Shown here: positions 26,888 through 35,881 of the stretch, in pieces
How positions within the stretch are numbered: position 1 is the first letter of the stretch
How the letters are laid out: every line of letters begins with the position of its first letter
From: a virus
IMG/VR virus record: IMGVR_UViG_3300036851_000173
Location: 1-36,155 of that record
Direction: 5' to 3' (one strand)
Length of the DNA: 36,155 nucleotides
The notes under the pieces: model-generated
What the model was told of the DNA's origin: nothing
What the model saw: only the letters and a program-made list of their open reading frames with translations
Database searches by the model: none
Program-made: the position numbers and the translations under genes

Positions 26888-29355
26888 GCGTGAACGTCGG
26901 CACCCTGTTCGCCACCCTCCGCCTGGACACGGGCCCGTTCAACTCGTCCCTGGGCGGGGTCGGCGGGACGCTGCGCGCCGCCGGTGCTGGGATGACCCAG
27001 GCCGGCGGCACCATCACGACCGGGCTGACCCTGCCGATCCTGGGCGCCGGCGCGGCGATCGTCTCGACGTCCGTCGACTTCGACACGTCCATGCGCCGGA
27101 TCATCGCCCTGACCAACGTCACGGAGGGCGAGATCGGCGGCATCCGGACCGCGATCCTCGCCCTGTCCGGCGAGACCGGCCGGGCACCCCAGGAGCTGGC
27201 GGACGCCTTCTACTTCCTGGCCAGCGCCGGCTTCACCGGGAAGGAGGCCCTGGACGTCCTGGACGCCACCGCGCGGGCCTCCGCGTCCGGCCTGGGCAGC
27301 ACGGCGGACATCGCCCAGGTAACGGGTCTGGCGATCAACGCCTGGGGCAAGGAGAACCTCACCGCGGCCGATGCGGTCGACCAGCTCATCGCCGCGGTCC
27401 GCGAGGGCACCGCCGAGCCGGCCGAGTTCGCTCGCGCCCTGGGCGGCGTGGCCGGCTCCGCGGCCCAGGTCGGCGCCAAGTTCGACGAAGTGACCGCGGC
27501 CATGGCAGCCATGACCATCAAGGGCATCGACGCGGACGCGGCGGCGGTCTCGCTCAACGCCGTGTTCACGACCCTGTTCAAGCCGACGTCGGAGGCCGAG
27601 AAGCAGCTCAAGGCCATGGGCCTGTCGGCCGAGGGGCTCCGGGCGTCGATCAAGGAGAAGGGCCTCCTGCCGACGCTCGATCTCCTCAAGGACAAGTTCG
27701 ATGGCAACGAGGAGGCGACGGCCGCGGTGTTCGGGAACGTCCGGGCCCTCCGCGGCATCTTCGCCCTGACCAACGGTGACGCGGCTCAGACGGCCGCGAT
27801 CTTTGAGAACGTGGCCAACGCCGGCGGCAGCCTCGAGGCGGCGTTCGCGGCGACTGAGGGCCCTGGACGCGAGCTCGACCGGGGCATGGCCGATCTCAAG
27901 GGAACCCTGATCGAGTTCGGGGAGACGGTCGTCCCCATCGTCATCGACATCCTGGGCCAGCTCCGCGACGTGCTCTCCGGGATCCGCACCTGGTGGGAGA
28001 GCCTCAGCGAAGGTGGCCAGAAGAACGTCGTCACGTTCGCGCTCCTGGCCGCGGCAGCCGGCCCGGTCCTCCTGATCCTGGGCGCGCTCGTGACCGCCAT
28101 CGGCGCGATCCTCTCCCCGATCGGCCTGGCGATCGCCGGCATCGCGGCCCTGGCCGCGGCCTTTGAGTCCGACTTCCTGGGGATCAAGACGGCCCTGTCG
28201 CCGGTCATCGAGGCGATCGGCTACATCGTCGACGTGTTCGCATCGGGGGACGACGTGGCCTCCGGCTTCGTCGAGACGATGGAGAACCTGGGCGAGAAGC
28301 TCGGGCCGCTGGGCCCGACGTTCAAGGCGTTCGCGGAGACCCTCGTGGCGATCGCGGACACGGTGGTCCCCGCCCTGATCGCCGGCTTCCAGAGCTTCGT
28401 CGACCAGGTGCTCCCGGTCCTCCAGGCCGCGTTCGACAGCTTCGTGACGAACGTCCTGCCCGTGCTCATCGAGGCGTTCGGGTTCATCACGGACACCGTG
28501 ATCCCGGCCTTCGCGGACGCCATCGGCTGGGTCACGACGAACATCCTCCCGCCCCTCATGTCGATCTTCCAGACGATCGCGGAGACGATCATCCCGATCC
28601 TGGCCGCGGCCCTGGACACGATCGTCGCCGTCGTGCGCGACAACTGGCCCACGATCAGCTCGATCGCGGAGCAGGTCGGCAACGCCATCAAGATCGCCAT
28701 GGACGTCATCGCCGCCGTCATCCAGGCGGTCGCGCCGGTGGTCCGCTGGCTGGCCGAGACGATCTTCCCGATCCTGGGAGCTGCCGCCGGCCTGCTCCTC
28801 AAGGTCATCGACGGCGCGTTCAAGGCGATCGGCGTCGTGTGGAACGCGCTGGTCTCCGCTGCCCAGAGCGCGATCAACGTCCTGACGGCTCTGTGGAACG
28901 GCTTTGCCGGCTTCTTCAAGACGATCTGGGACGGGATCGGGGCCGTGGCGAAGGGCGCGATCAACTTCCTCATCGGCATCGTCAACGGGATCATCGGCGC
29001 GGTGAACAGCATCCAGGTCCACATCGGGCGGATCGGCCTGGACACCCCCGCCGGCTTCATCGGCGTCGGGCCCTTCGATTGGAACGGCCTCCAGCTCCCG
29101 AAGCTCGGCTACCTGGCCGAGGGCACCGACTTCTGGCCGGGCGGCTGGGCGATGCTCGGGGAGCGCGGGCCCGAGCTGGCGTTCCTGCCTCGCGGGACGG
29201 CGGTGGCGAACGCCGATGACACCCAGAGCATCCTCCAGGGCGGAGGGAAGGAGCTGCACAATCACTACCACCTGACGGTCACGGGCAACCTCGAGGCCAA
29301 GGACGAGCCGAGCGTTCTCGGCACCCTCCAGCGACTCGCGGCGGTGACAGCGTGA
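26884..29355 (+). CDS. tail tape measure protein
   Basis: The 823-residue product begins MSVNVGTLFATLRLDTGPFN at GTG 26884. It has the TP901-type core (VDFDTSMRRIIALTNVTEGE, ALSGETGRAPQELADAFYFL), long hydrophobic segments (LLAAAAGPVLLILGALVTAI and following), repeated Ile/Val-rich helices, and the common end segment GERGPELAFLPRGTAVANAD. It sets tail length; by the usual 1.5 angstrom per residue the tail would be about 120 nm. The chaperones upstream cover it during assembly. This is the longest gene of the middle operon. Confidence 0.9.
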   Translation: MSVNVGTLFATLRLDTGPFNSSLGGVGGTLRAAGAGMTQAGGTITTGLTLPILGAGAAIVSTSVDFDTSMRRIIALTNVTEGEIGGIRTAILALSGETGRAPQELADAFYFLASAGFTGKEALDVLDATARASASGLGSTADIAQVTGLAINAWGKENLTAADAVDQLIAAVREGTAEPAEFARALGGVAGSAAQVGAKFDEVTAAMAAMTIKGIDADAAAVSLNAVFTTLFKPTSEAEKQLKAMGLSAEGLRASIKEKGLLPTLDLLKDKFDGNEEATAAVFGNVRALRGIFALTNGDAAQTAAIFENVANAGGSLEAAFAATEGPGRELDRGMADLKGTLIEFGETVVPIVIDILGQLRDVLSGIRTWWESLSEGGQKNVVTFALLAAAAGPVLLILGALVTAIGAILSPIGLAIAGIAALAAAFESDFLGIKTALSPVIEAIGYIVDVFASGDDVASGFVETMENLGEKLGPLGPTFKAFAETLVAIADTVVPALIAGFQSFVDQVLPVLQAAFDSFVTNVLPVLIEAFGFITDTVIPAFADAIGWVTTNILPPLMSIFQTIAETIIPILAAALDTIVAVVRDNWPTISSIAEQVGNAIKIAMDVIAAVIQAVAPVVRWLAETIFPILGAAAGLLLKVIDGAFKAIGVVWNALVSAAQSAINVLTALWNGFAGFFKTIWDGIGAVAKGAINFLIGIVNGIIGAVNSIQVHIGRIGLDTPAGFIGVGPFDWNGLQLPKLGYLAEGTDFWPGGWAMLGERGPELAFLPRGTAVANADDTQSILQGGGKELHNHYHLTVTGNLEAKDEPSVLGTLQRLAAVTA

Positions 29356-29798
29356 GCAGCCTGACGTTCCGGACCCTGGACCTGCACTCCGCGGAGGGGC
29401 CCAACGATCCCGGCATCCGCCTCCAGATCACGGTCGGCTTCCTGGCGCGCCCGGACGCGCGCGGGGAGGACTACATCGTCGCGGCCCGCGTCGGCCGGTC
29501 GCCAGGCGACCGCGTGAGCGACACGCTCAAGCTCGTCCTGGAGGGCACCGTCCGGGGCTCGACCGTGGCGGAGTGGCGCATGTATACCGATCTCCTCTGG
29601 GCGGTCCTGGACGAGAACGGCGTGGCCCCGGGCGAGCTCGAGGCCGGCGAGGGCTACCTCGGCCTGGGCGACGGCCAGACGGCCACGATCAACGCCCGCG
29701 TCGTCAACGCCATCCCCGGACCGATCCGGGCCGCTGGCATGCTCCAGACCTGGAGCATTGAGCTGGAGTCGATCGACCCGGCCTGGTCGGTCGCCTAA
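29352..29798 (+). CDS. distal tail / baseplate hub-like protein
   Basis: The 148-residue product begins MSSLTFRTLDLHSAEGPNDP at GTG 29352 (GTGA). It is beta-rich (GIRLQITVGFLARPDARGED, SDTLKLVLEGTVRGSTVAEW, ATINARVVNAIPGPIRAAGM). Position after the tape measure and before the large tail tip protein fits a distal tail (Dit-like) ring or a small tip adaptor. The sequence is not close enough to name a family. It stops with TAA three bases before the next GTG. Confidence 0.6.
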   Translation: MSSLTFRTLDLHSAEGPNDPGIRLQITVGFLARPDARGEDYIVAARVGRSPGDRVSDTLKLVLEGTVRGSTVAEWRMYTDLLWAVLDENGVAPGELEAGEGYLGLGDGQTATINARVVNAIPGPIRAAGMLQTWSIELESIDPAWSVA

Positions 29799-29801
29799 CC
29801 C

Positions 29802-32800
29802 GTGCCGACCCCGATCCTCGCGTCGAACGCGGCGTCGAGCTATCCGCTCTCGCCGTCGAGCTTCTCGCTCCCGGCCGTCAACCCGGCCGGCGGGGATGTC
29901 GTCCTCTACGCCCTGATCTCACTCGACACTCCGTCCCTGGCGGTCATCACGCCGGATGCGGGCGGCTGGGATCTCATCGAGACCAACTGGGCGGACGGCA
30001 CGACGACGGCGATCTTCCGCAAGGAGGTCAACAGCTACGCCGGGCCCTATCACGACAGCTTCCACGCGGTCGCGGGCTACGTCTGGAGCGCCATCCAGTA
30101 CGCCTTCCGGAGCGCCGGCGGCTCGTACCCCGACAACAGCGCCCAGGACACGGACACGTTCGCGTGCGCGGACTCCCCGACGTCATCGGTCACGGCACCG
30201 AGCACCCCGACGCCAGGCAACCTCATGCTCGGCTTCGTCTCGATCGGCGGGTGTGGCCCGCCCTACACGGGCTCGCAGACCTGGGATTACGCGGCCGGCT
30301 GGGCGGAGATCGACCACGAGTTGACCATCGGCATCGGGACCGCCTATCGGGTCGCGGACGGCTCGCTGGGCGAGGACACGTTCCAGGCCACGATCGACCA
30401 GAACAAGATCAGCTCGCAGATCACGTTCATCGTGGAGGACTCGCTCCTCGAGGACCCGCCTCCGGTCGCGTCCGGCTGGGACGCCTTCGACGCCGGCGAC
30501 CCGAACGGCGACATCGTGGCCACGATCCAGGACGACGCGACGCCCCTGGAGGGCGCGACCAGCCGCGGCATCCGGGTCGAGCTCAACGGCACGGGCTCCG
30601 GCACGTTCAAGATCAACCGCCACTCGCCGGTCGCGCTCGAGGCCGTCCTGGCGAAGGGCAACCTCATCAAGTGCCGGTTCCCCTGGCGGTCCGACTACGA
30701 CTTCGCGTTCGTGCTGGAGAAGGGCGACTTCAAGCTCCTCGCTGCCAAGGAGAAGGGCGACGAGGAGTTCTCGTTCGGGGGCCGGGGCGCCCTGGCCTAC
30801 CTGGACCGGGCGATCATGGACGCGGTGGCCTACACCACCGGGCTCGACGTGGCGGACCACTTCGCGGAGGTCTGGCGGACCAACAAGGTCCCGAAGCCGA
30901 CCGGCATCGCGTTCGTGCCGACCGACCCGACGTTCGTCTACGTCATCGGCTCGCGGACCAGGCGCATCTACAAGATCAGGCAGTCCGACAGGACCGTCGT
31001 CCGGACGGGCCCGGTGCTCTGGGCCGGAACCGATCATTGGGCAGCCGGCCTGTCCGCGGACCCGAGCGACGACACGATCCTCTGGGCGCTCGAGGCGCCC
31101 TGGCTCTCGGGGTCCGGGTCGAACACGAAGATCCACAAGGTCGACCGCACGACCCTGGCCGTCATCGCCACGATCAACCTCGGCGCCGCCACGCAGCTCA
31201 CCGACATCCGGGTCTCGACTGGCAACACCTGGACGACCCGCTGGGACACCGGCCACGTCCAGAAGCGGAACAAGAGCACCGGCAGCGTCGTGACGAACTA
31301 CACCGTCACGTACAACGGCGACGCCCAGGTCCACCCGAACGGCGTGGCGATCAGCGAGAGCGGGACCGGGACCGAGATCGCCATGTGGTTCGGCGGCACG
31401 TCCGCCGGCGGCGTCAAGCGGGCCCTGGTCGCGGACCTGTCGAACCCGTCCGTCGTCACGCGCACCCTCAACACGAAGGACATCGCCAGCTACGGCGGCG
31501 ACTGGTCCCGGGAGGGCGGCGAGGACTTCTTCTACATGGTCTCGGGGACCCTGAGCCTGACGTGGAAGTACCAGCTCACGTCGGCCACCCCGCACGATCC
31601 CGTCGATGGCATCTGGCGGCTCGACGAAAAGACCGCCGGCGCGATCCTCTGGCGGGTGATCCAGGAGGCCCAGGCGCCGGCGCGGCCTCAGCAGCCGATC
31701 CCGGACCTGGACTACGTGTTCACGGCCACCAACGACACGGACGGGAACACCTGGGACGAGCACGACGGCACCCTGGAGTTCGACGCCAAGATCACCGAGA
31801 GCGTCCTGTCGGTCGCCCTGCGCCTCATGCCGTTCGGCCTGGTCGAGCGGATGACCCCCTACCTGGACCTGATCGCGGTCAACCGGGCGGACTACGGCAC
31901 CGACCGGACGGGCAACGACTTTGCGCCAGGCGTCGTCCGGTTCGCCAAGGGGGTCAACATCATCCCGGAGCTGGGGCGCCAGGACCGGGAGCGGCCGCTC
32001 CACTCTCACATGCTGGCGACCGGCAAGGACGGCATCTACGCCCGGGCGATCCTCAACGACCTGGGCTACGTCCGCGAGGGCGGGCTGACCACCGACGTCG
32101 AGGATGCCGCGGCGCTCGCCGGCCAGGCTGAGGCGGAGCTGGCGGACGAGCGGATCAAGAGCGAACGGATCCGCTTCGCGGTCCCGATCGGAGACGACGA
32201 CGAGGACGGCCGGTACCTGCCGTTCACGCACTACGACGTGGGCGATCTCGTCACGCTGCACACCGGCTCCGCGGAGCACGACTTCACCAATGAGACCTTC
32301 CTCCTGTACGCGATCGCGCTGGAGGAGTCGAGCGCCGGCAAGTGGGAGAAGGCGGTCCTGGAGCTGGGCTCGGCCACCCTCGTCGACACCCCGCCAGGCG
32401 AGACCACCGGCGGGTCGAGCTCGGGCGGCTCCGGAGGCGGCGGGGGCGGCGGCGGCACGATCATCCAGAGCCAGTCCGTCGTCGTGGAGGGCCTGGACGA
32501 CACCGGCGCGGTCGTCACGACGGCCTCCGGCCGGACGATCCGCTCCTCCGCCTGGCAAGTGTTCCAGGCCGGCGCCGGCATCATCGAGGTCGCGCTCGAG
32601 GCCCTGGCGAACCGGCTCCTCGGCCTGGACGACGTGGACGCGGAGGACATCGAGGACGGCCAGGTGCTCGTCTACGACGGCGACGCCGGCACGTTCGTCC
32701 CGGGCGACCTGCCCTCCGGCGAGGGCGACGTGTTCGCGGTCGAGCCCCAGGTGATCGGGACGGCCCGATACCTCGATCGCTCGGGGCAATGGCGCGACCC

Positions 32801-34064
32801 GCTGGTCATCGGGGACGGCGTGCTCACGGCCGCCAGCGACCCCCAGGAGATCACGGACGACACGAAGTACAACGCCTGGCCGGTGATCCACCGGCTCCAT
32901 GACGGCCGGTTCCTCCTGGTCTACACGAAGGCGGACAGCCACCACCAGGACAACACCGGCCGCGCGGTCGGGAAGATCGGCGTGGAGGAGGCGGACGGCT
33001 CGATCACGTGGGGCTCGGAGTTCCTGATCTACGACCCGGCCACGGGCTTCTGGGCCTCACCGATGGGCTTCATCGTCCTGGACACCGGCCGGGTGCTGGT
33101 CTCGGGCTTCCAGGGCAACTACTCGACCGACCCCCTGGACGGCTGCTACGTCGTGTGGTCCGACGATCTCGTGGCGAACAGCGAGGCTGCCACCTGGTCC
33201 GAGCCGGTCGTGGTCAACGCGAGCCTGACGAGCTACTCGTACGGCGGGAACGCCGTGCAGCTCCCGAACGGCGACATCCTCCAGATGGTCGAGGGCAAGA
33301 ACAGCGGCGACACGTACTCGCGGATGGTCTGCCTCCGCTCGACCGACCGCGGCGAGACCTGGGGGAGCCAGGTGGCCGTCGCCGGCAACGGCGCCGACCG
33401 CAACTACTACGAGGCGTGCCCGATCCTCCTGGACAACGGCGACATCCTGGTCATGGTCCGCACCACCGACTGCGATGGCGACATCTACTCCGTCCGCTCG
33501 ACCGATGACGGGCTCACGTTCTCGGCGCCGGTCCTGGCGTTCGCCGGCCACGGCATGCCGAACGTCATTCAGAGCAGCTCCCGGACCCTGATCGCCACCA
33601 CGCGCTCCAACGAGGGCGACTGCCAGCAGGGCTCCGTCTGGCTCTACACGTCCACGGACCGCGGCGCCACCTGGTCGAGCGAGTTCGCCATCCTCGACGA
33701 GACGATGTACGACTCGACCTACGCCGGGATCAGCGAGACCCGCACCCCCGGCCGGTACGTCGTGGCCTATGGCTACCAGCCCTCGAGCGCGCTCACGAAC
33801 TGCGACGTCTGGGTCGACTTCGTGACGGAGGGCCTGGACGTGTTCTCGGGCGCCGTGGCCGCGGAGGACGTGAGCGTCGAGGACGCGGACGACCACTACG
33901 TCGGGGACAACGTGGAGGAGATCCTGGCGGAGATCGGGGAGGCGCTCGAGGCCGGCGCCGCACCCTACCGCGAGGTGCTGATGACGTCCGGCGTGACCGA
34001 TCCGCCTGACCCGCTGATCTCGACCGATGGGACCGACTGGCTCTACGGAGTGCCGCCACCGTGA
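29802..34064 (+). CDS. large composite tail-tip protein: Gp37-like domain split by a propeller, with sialidase-like C-terminal domain
   Basis: The 1,420-residue product from GTG 29802 has a beta-rich N-terminal part (about 1-215). A Gp37-like tail-tip domain starts (FKINRHSPVALEAVLAKGN, about 268-286), and a propeller-like insertion (about 350-580) has strand repeats such as FVYVIGSRTRRIYKIRQSDR and KIHKVDRTTLAVIATINLGA. The Gp37-like end resumes (IWRLDEKTAGAILWRVIQEA; VRFAKGVNIIPELGRQDRER). A Gly/Ser linker (about 870-885) follows. The C-terminal section (about 1020-1350) carries Asp-box-like repeats STDRGETW (about 1180), STDDGLTF (1233) and STDRGATW (1284), as in sialidases. It probably binds or trims host surface glycans. 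No signal peptide is present. Confidence 0.75.
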   Translation: MPTPILASNAASSYPLSPSSFSLPAVNPAGGDVVLYALISLDTPSLAVITPDAGGWDLIETNWADGTTTAIFRKEVNSYAGPYHDSFHAVAGYVWSAIQYAFRSAGGSYPDNSAQDTDTFACADSPTSSVTAPSTPTPGNLMLGFVSIGGCGPPYTGSQTWDYAAGWAEIDHELTIGIGTAYRVADGSLGEDTFQATIDQNKISSQITFIVEDSLLEDPPPVASGWDAFDAGDPNGDIVATIQDDATPLEGATSRGIRVELNGTGSGTFKINRHSPVALEAVLAKGNLIKCRFPWRSDYDFAFVLEKGDFKLLAAKEKGDEEFSFGGRGALAYLDRAIMDAVAYTTGLDVADHFAEVWRTNKVPKPTGIAFVPTDPTFVYVIGSRTRRIYKIRQSDRTVVRTGPVLWAGTDHWAAGLSADPSDDTILWALEAPWLSGSGSNTKIHKVDRTTLAVIATINLGAATQLTDIRVSTGNTWTTRWDTGHVQKRNKSTGSVVTNYTVTYNGDAQVHPNGVAISESGTGTEIAMWFGGTSAGGVKRALVADLSNPSVVTRTLNTKDIASYGGDWSREGGEDFFYMVSGTLSLTWKYQLTSATPHDPVDGIWRLDEKTAGAILWRVIQEAQAPARPQQPIPDLDYVFTATNDTDGNTWDEHDGTLEFDAKITESVLSVALRLMPFGLVERMTPYLDLIAVNRADYGTDRTGNDFAPGVVRFAKGVNIIPELGRQDRERPLHSHMLATGKDGIYARAILNDLGYVREGGLTTDVEDAAALAGQAEAELADERIKSERIRFAVPIGDDDEDGRYLPFTHYDVGDLVTLHTGSAEHDFTNETFLLYAIALEESSAGKWEKAVLELGSATLVDTPPGETTGGSSSGGSGGGGGGGGTIIQSQSVVVEGLDDTGAVVTTASGRTIRSSAWQVFQAGAGIIEVALEALANRLLGLDDVDAEDIEDGQVLVYDGDAGTFVPGDLPSGEGDVFAVEPQVIGTARYLDRSGQWRDPLVIGDGVLTAASDPQEITDDTKYNAWPVIHRLHDGRFLLVYTKADSHHQDNTGRAVGKIGVEEADGSITWGSEFLIYDPATGFWASPMGFIVLDTGRVLVSGFQGNYSTDPLDGCYVVWSDDLVANSEAATWSEPVVVNASLTSYSYGGNAVQLPNGDILQMVEGKNSGDTYSRMVCLRSTDRGETWGSQVAVAGNGADRNYYEACPILLDNGDILVMVRTTDCDGDIYSVRSTDDGLTFSAPVLAFAGHGMPNVIQSSSRTLIATTRSNEGDCQQGSVWLYTSTDRGATWSSEFAILDETMYDSTYAGISETRTPGRYVVAYGYQPSSALTNCDVWVDFVTEGLDVFSGAVAAEDVSVEDADDHYVGDNVEEILAEIGEALEAGAAPYREVLMTSGVTDPPDPLISTDGTDWLYGVPPP

Positions 34065-34885
34065 CCGACCGTTCCTACGCTCCAATCGACCCGACGACGG
34101 GGCTCGTCGACGAGGACTACCTGCCGGCCGGCGGAGGCCCGCCCTCGGGCTCGGCCGGCGGCGACCTGGCCGGCTCGTACCCGAACCCGACCGTCATCGA
34201 CGACAGCCACAACCACAGCCACGACGCCACGATCACGGACGTCTCGATCAACGACCACCACAACCGGGACCACGCCTCCGCGCACGGCACGGGCGGAGCG
34301 GACGCGCTCAAGCTGGACGATCTCGCCACCCCCGACGACAACACCGATCTCAACGCCTCCACGTCGCGGCACGGGCTCCTCAAGAAGCTCGACAACGACA
34401 CGACCCACTTCATGCGCGGGGACGGCTCCTGGGCGGCGCCGGCGGGCTCCGGGGTCAACGCCGATCTCCTGCCCTGGCGGATCGAGGTCACGCCCTGGGT
34501 CGGTCAGTCCGTCAATACCGGCTTCAACACCTTTGCGACGATCTCCGAGGACCAGGTATTCGACCAGGGCATCTACAACGGCGGCGGTGCTCAGAACGAC
34601 GAGATCGGGTTCGATCTCGTGCTCGCCGCGGGCACCTGGACGGTGTACGTCGTTTACTTCCGCTACACCAATCAGGGCATCATGTCGGTCAGGTTCGATG
34701 GCGTCGAGAAGGGCACCATCGACGCCTACGGTTCGGCAGCCGCCAACATGGTCGGGTCCGTGACAGCGATCGCGGTCGCCACGACGGCGAAGATCCGGGT
34801 CTCGCTCAAGATGGCGACGAAGAACGGCAGCTCGAGCGCGTACTTCCTGTACCTGAGCCAGATCGTGCTCGTCCGAACAGCGTAG
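34061..34885 (+). CDS. tail fibre-like protein with His-rich segment
   Basis: The 274-residue product begins MTDRSYAPIDPTTGLVDEDY at GTG 34061. It has the fibre motif GGDLAGSYPNPTV (33-45) and a His-rich segment (DDSHNHSHDA, 47-56; NDHHNRDHASAHG, 64-76) suggestive of metal binding as in some tail fibres. A shaft portion (ALKLDDLATPDDNTDLNAS) and a C-terminal beta-sandwich domain follow (TWTVYVVYFRYTNQGIMSVR). It probably contacts the host. The order after the large tip protein fits. Confidence 0.75.
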   Translation: MTDRSYAPIDPTTGLVDEDYLPAGGGPPSGSAGGDLAGSYPNPTVIDDSHNHSHDATITDVSINDHHNRDHASAHGTGGADALKLDDLATPDDNTDLNASTSRHGLLKKLDNDTTHFMRGDGSWAAPAGSGVNADLLPWRIEVTPWVGQSVNTGFNTFATISEDQVFDQGIYNGGGAQNDEIGFDLVLAAGTWTVYVVYFRYTNQGIMSVRFDGVEKGTIDAYGSAAANMVGSVTAIAVATTAKIRVSLKMATKNGSSSAYFLYLSQIVLVRTA

Positions 34886-34895
34886 GGAGAGGCAA

Positions 34896-35483
34896 GTGAG
34901 CAAGGCCGAGGAGAACCTGTTTCCGTTCGTGACGCTGGTCGAGAGCGACCCGGACGGCTCGGCCGTCGACACCCCGCCCTCCGGCGCGCGGCGCATCTTC
35001 CCGGGCGACGACGGCGGCTGGTACGACAAGGACGACGGCGGTGACGTCGACGCGATCTCGGGAGGCGGCGGTGGCGGGTTCAGCTCCGGCGACGTCGACG
35101 AGGCGATCCTGGCGTCGAACGTCGCGCTCGGCACGACGGCGTACGGCGACGATCTCCTGAGCCTGACCCTGGACGCCGGCTTCTACCTGGTGCAATGGAA
35201 GATGGCCGTCTCGATCGGCGGGAGCCACGTCTCGATCTTCGCCGTCCTCTGGGACAGCACGGAGGCCACGATCTACGACGAGGACGAGGACACGATCGGC
35301 AGCGCGTCGAGCGGATGGCGGCTCTCGGGTCCGCACGGCTGGGCCTTCATCACGCTCGGCTCCACGACCACGATCAAGCTCTCGGCCAGCCGCTCCAGCG
35401 ATGCCTCAGCGTCGGCGCTCCGGGACGGCGGCAACAGCACGAGCCACCGACTGACGAAGCTCTCCGCGATCAAGCTCGGCTGA
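34896..35483 (+). CDS. second fibre/appendage protein
   Basis: The 195-residue product starts MSKAEENLFPFVTLVESDPD at GTG 34896 after GGGAGAGGCAA. A short N-terminal region with Asp/Gly-rich loops (FPGDDGGWYDKDDGGDVDA) and a Gly linker (ISGGGGGGFSSGDVDE) lead to a C-terminal jelly-roll-like domain (FYLVQWKMAVSIGGSHVSIF, GWAFITLGSTTTIKLSASRS). It resembles the small appendage proteins that follow tail fibres. A capsule- or receptor-binding role is possible, unproven. Confidence 0.6.
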   Translation: MSKAEENLFPFVTLVESDPDGSAVDTPPSGARRIFPGDDGGWYDKDDGGDVDAISGGGGGGFSSGDVDEAILASNVALGTTAYGDDLLSLTLDAGFYLVQWKMAVSIGGSHVSIFAVLWDSTEATIYDEDEDTIGSASSGWRLSGPHGWAFITLGSTTTIKLSASRSSDASASALRDGGNSTSHRLTKLSAIKLG

Positions 35484-35485
35484 CC

Positions 35486-35881
35486 GTGGACACCATCATC
35501 CTCGCGGCCGTCGTGGCGGTGGTCTCGACGGTCGTTACGGGCATCGTCGGAGCGTTCGCCTCCAAGCGGTTCGGGCTGCCCGGCCTGGCGCGCCAGGTCG
35601 ACTCCGCCCAGGGCGAGCTGATCGACGCGCTCGAGGGCCGGCTCAAGATCGCGGAGGCCACGGCCGCTGAGGCCAAGACCGCGGCCGACGTCACGGAGCG
35701 CCGGCGGGCAGCATGCGAGGAGGAGATCCGGCGGCTCCGCCGAGACGTTCGTGAGACCGAGGGCGAGCTGCTCGACCTGTACCGGCGCACGGGCACGCGC
35801 CCGCCCAGGAAGCTAGTCACGCGGCACGCTGACCACGTGGTCCGCCAAGAGGCCGGCGACGAGGACGAGGAGACGACGTGA
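35486..35881 (+). CDS. membrane-anchored coiled-coil protein (possible lysis accessory)
   Basis: The 131-residue product begins MDTIILAAVVAVVSTVVTGI at GTG 35486. One N-terminal hydrophobic helix (about 3-24) is followed by a long charged coiled coil (QVDSAQGELIDALEGRLKIA, AACEEEIRRLRRDVRETEGE) and a basic end (RPPRKLVTRHADHVVRQ). One membrane anchor plus coiled coil fits a spanin- or holin-accessory layout, or a membrane-bound structural protein. The adjacent gene is a membrane protein, so a lysis module is likely. No enzyme motif. Confidence 0.55.
   Translation: MDTIILAAVVAVVSTVVTGIVGAFASKRFGLPGLARQVDSAQGELIDALEGRLKIAEATAAEAKTAADVTERRRAACEEEIRRLRRDVRETEGELLDLYRRTGTRPPRKLVTRHADHVVRQEAGDEDEETT

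Noticed and set aside
30183-32945. Long open frame of 920 codons on the minus strand opposite the large tail protein (and similar long ones at 26,779-29,271 and 20,669-22,297)
   Set aside because: High GC leaves few stop codons, so shadow frames are long. The translations are Arg/Gly/Val/Asp-rich without domains, and the plus strand has recognisable structural proteins.
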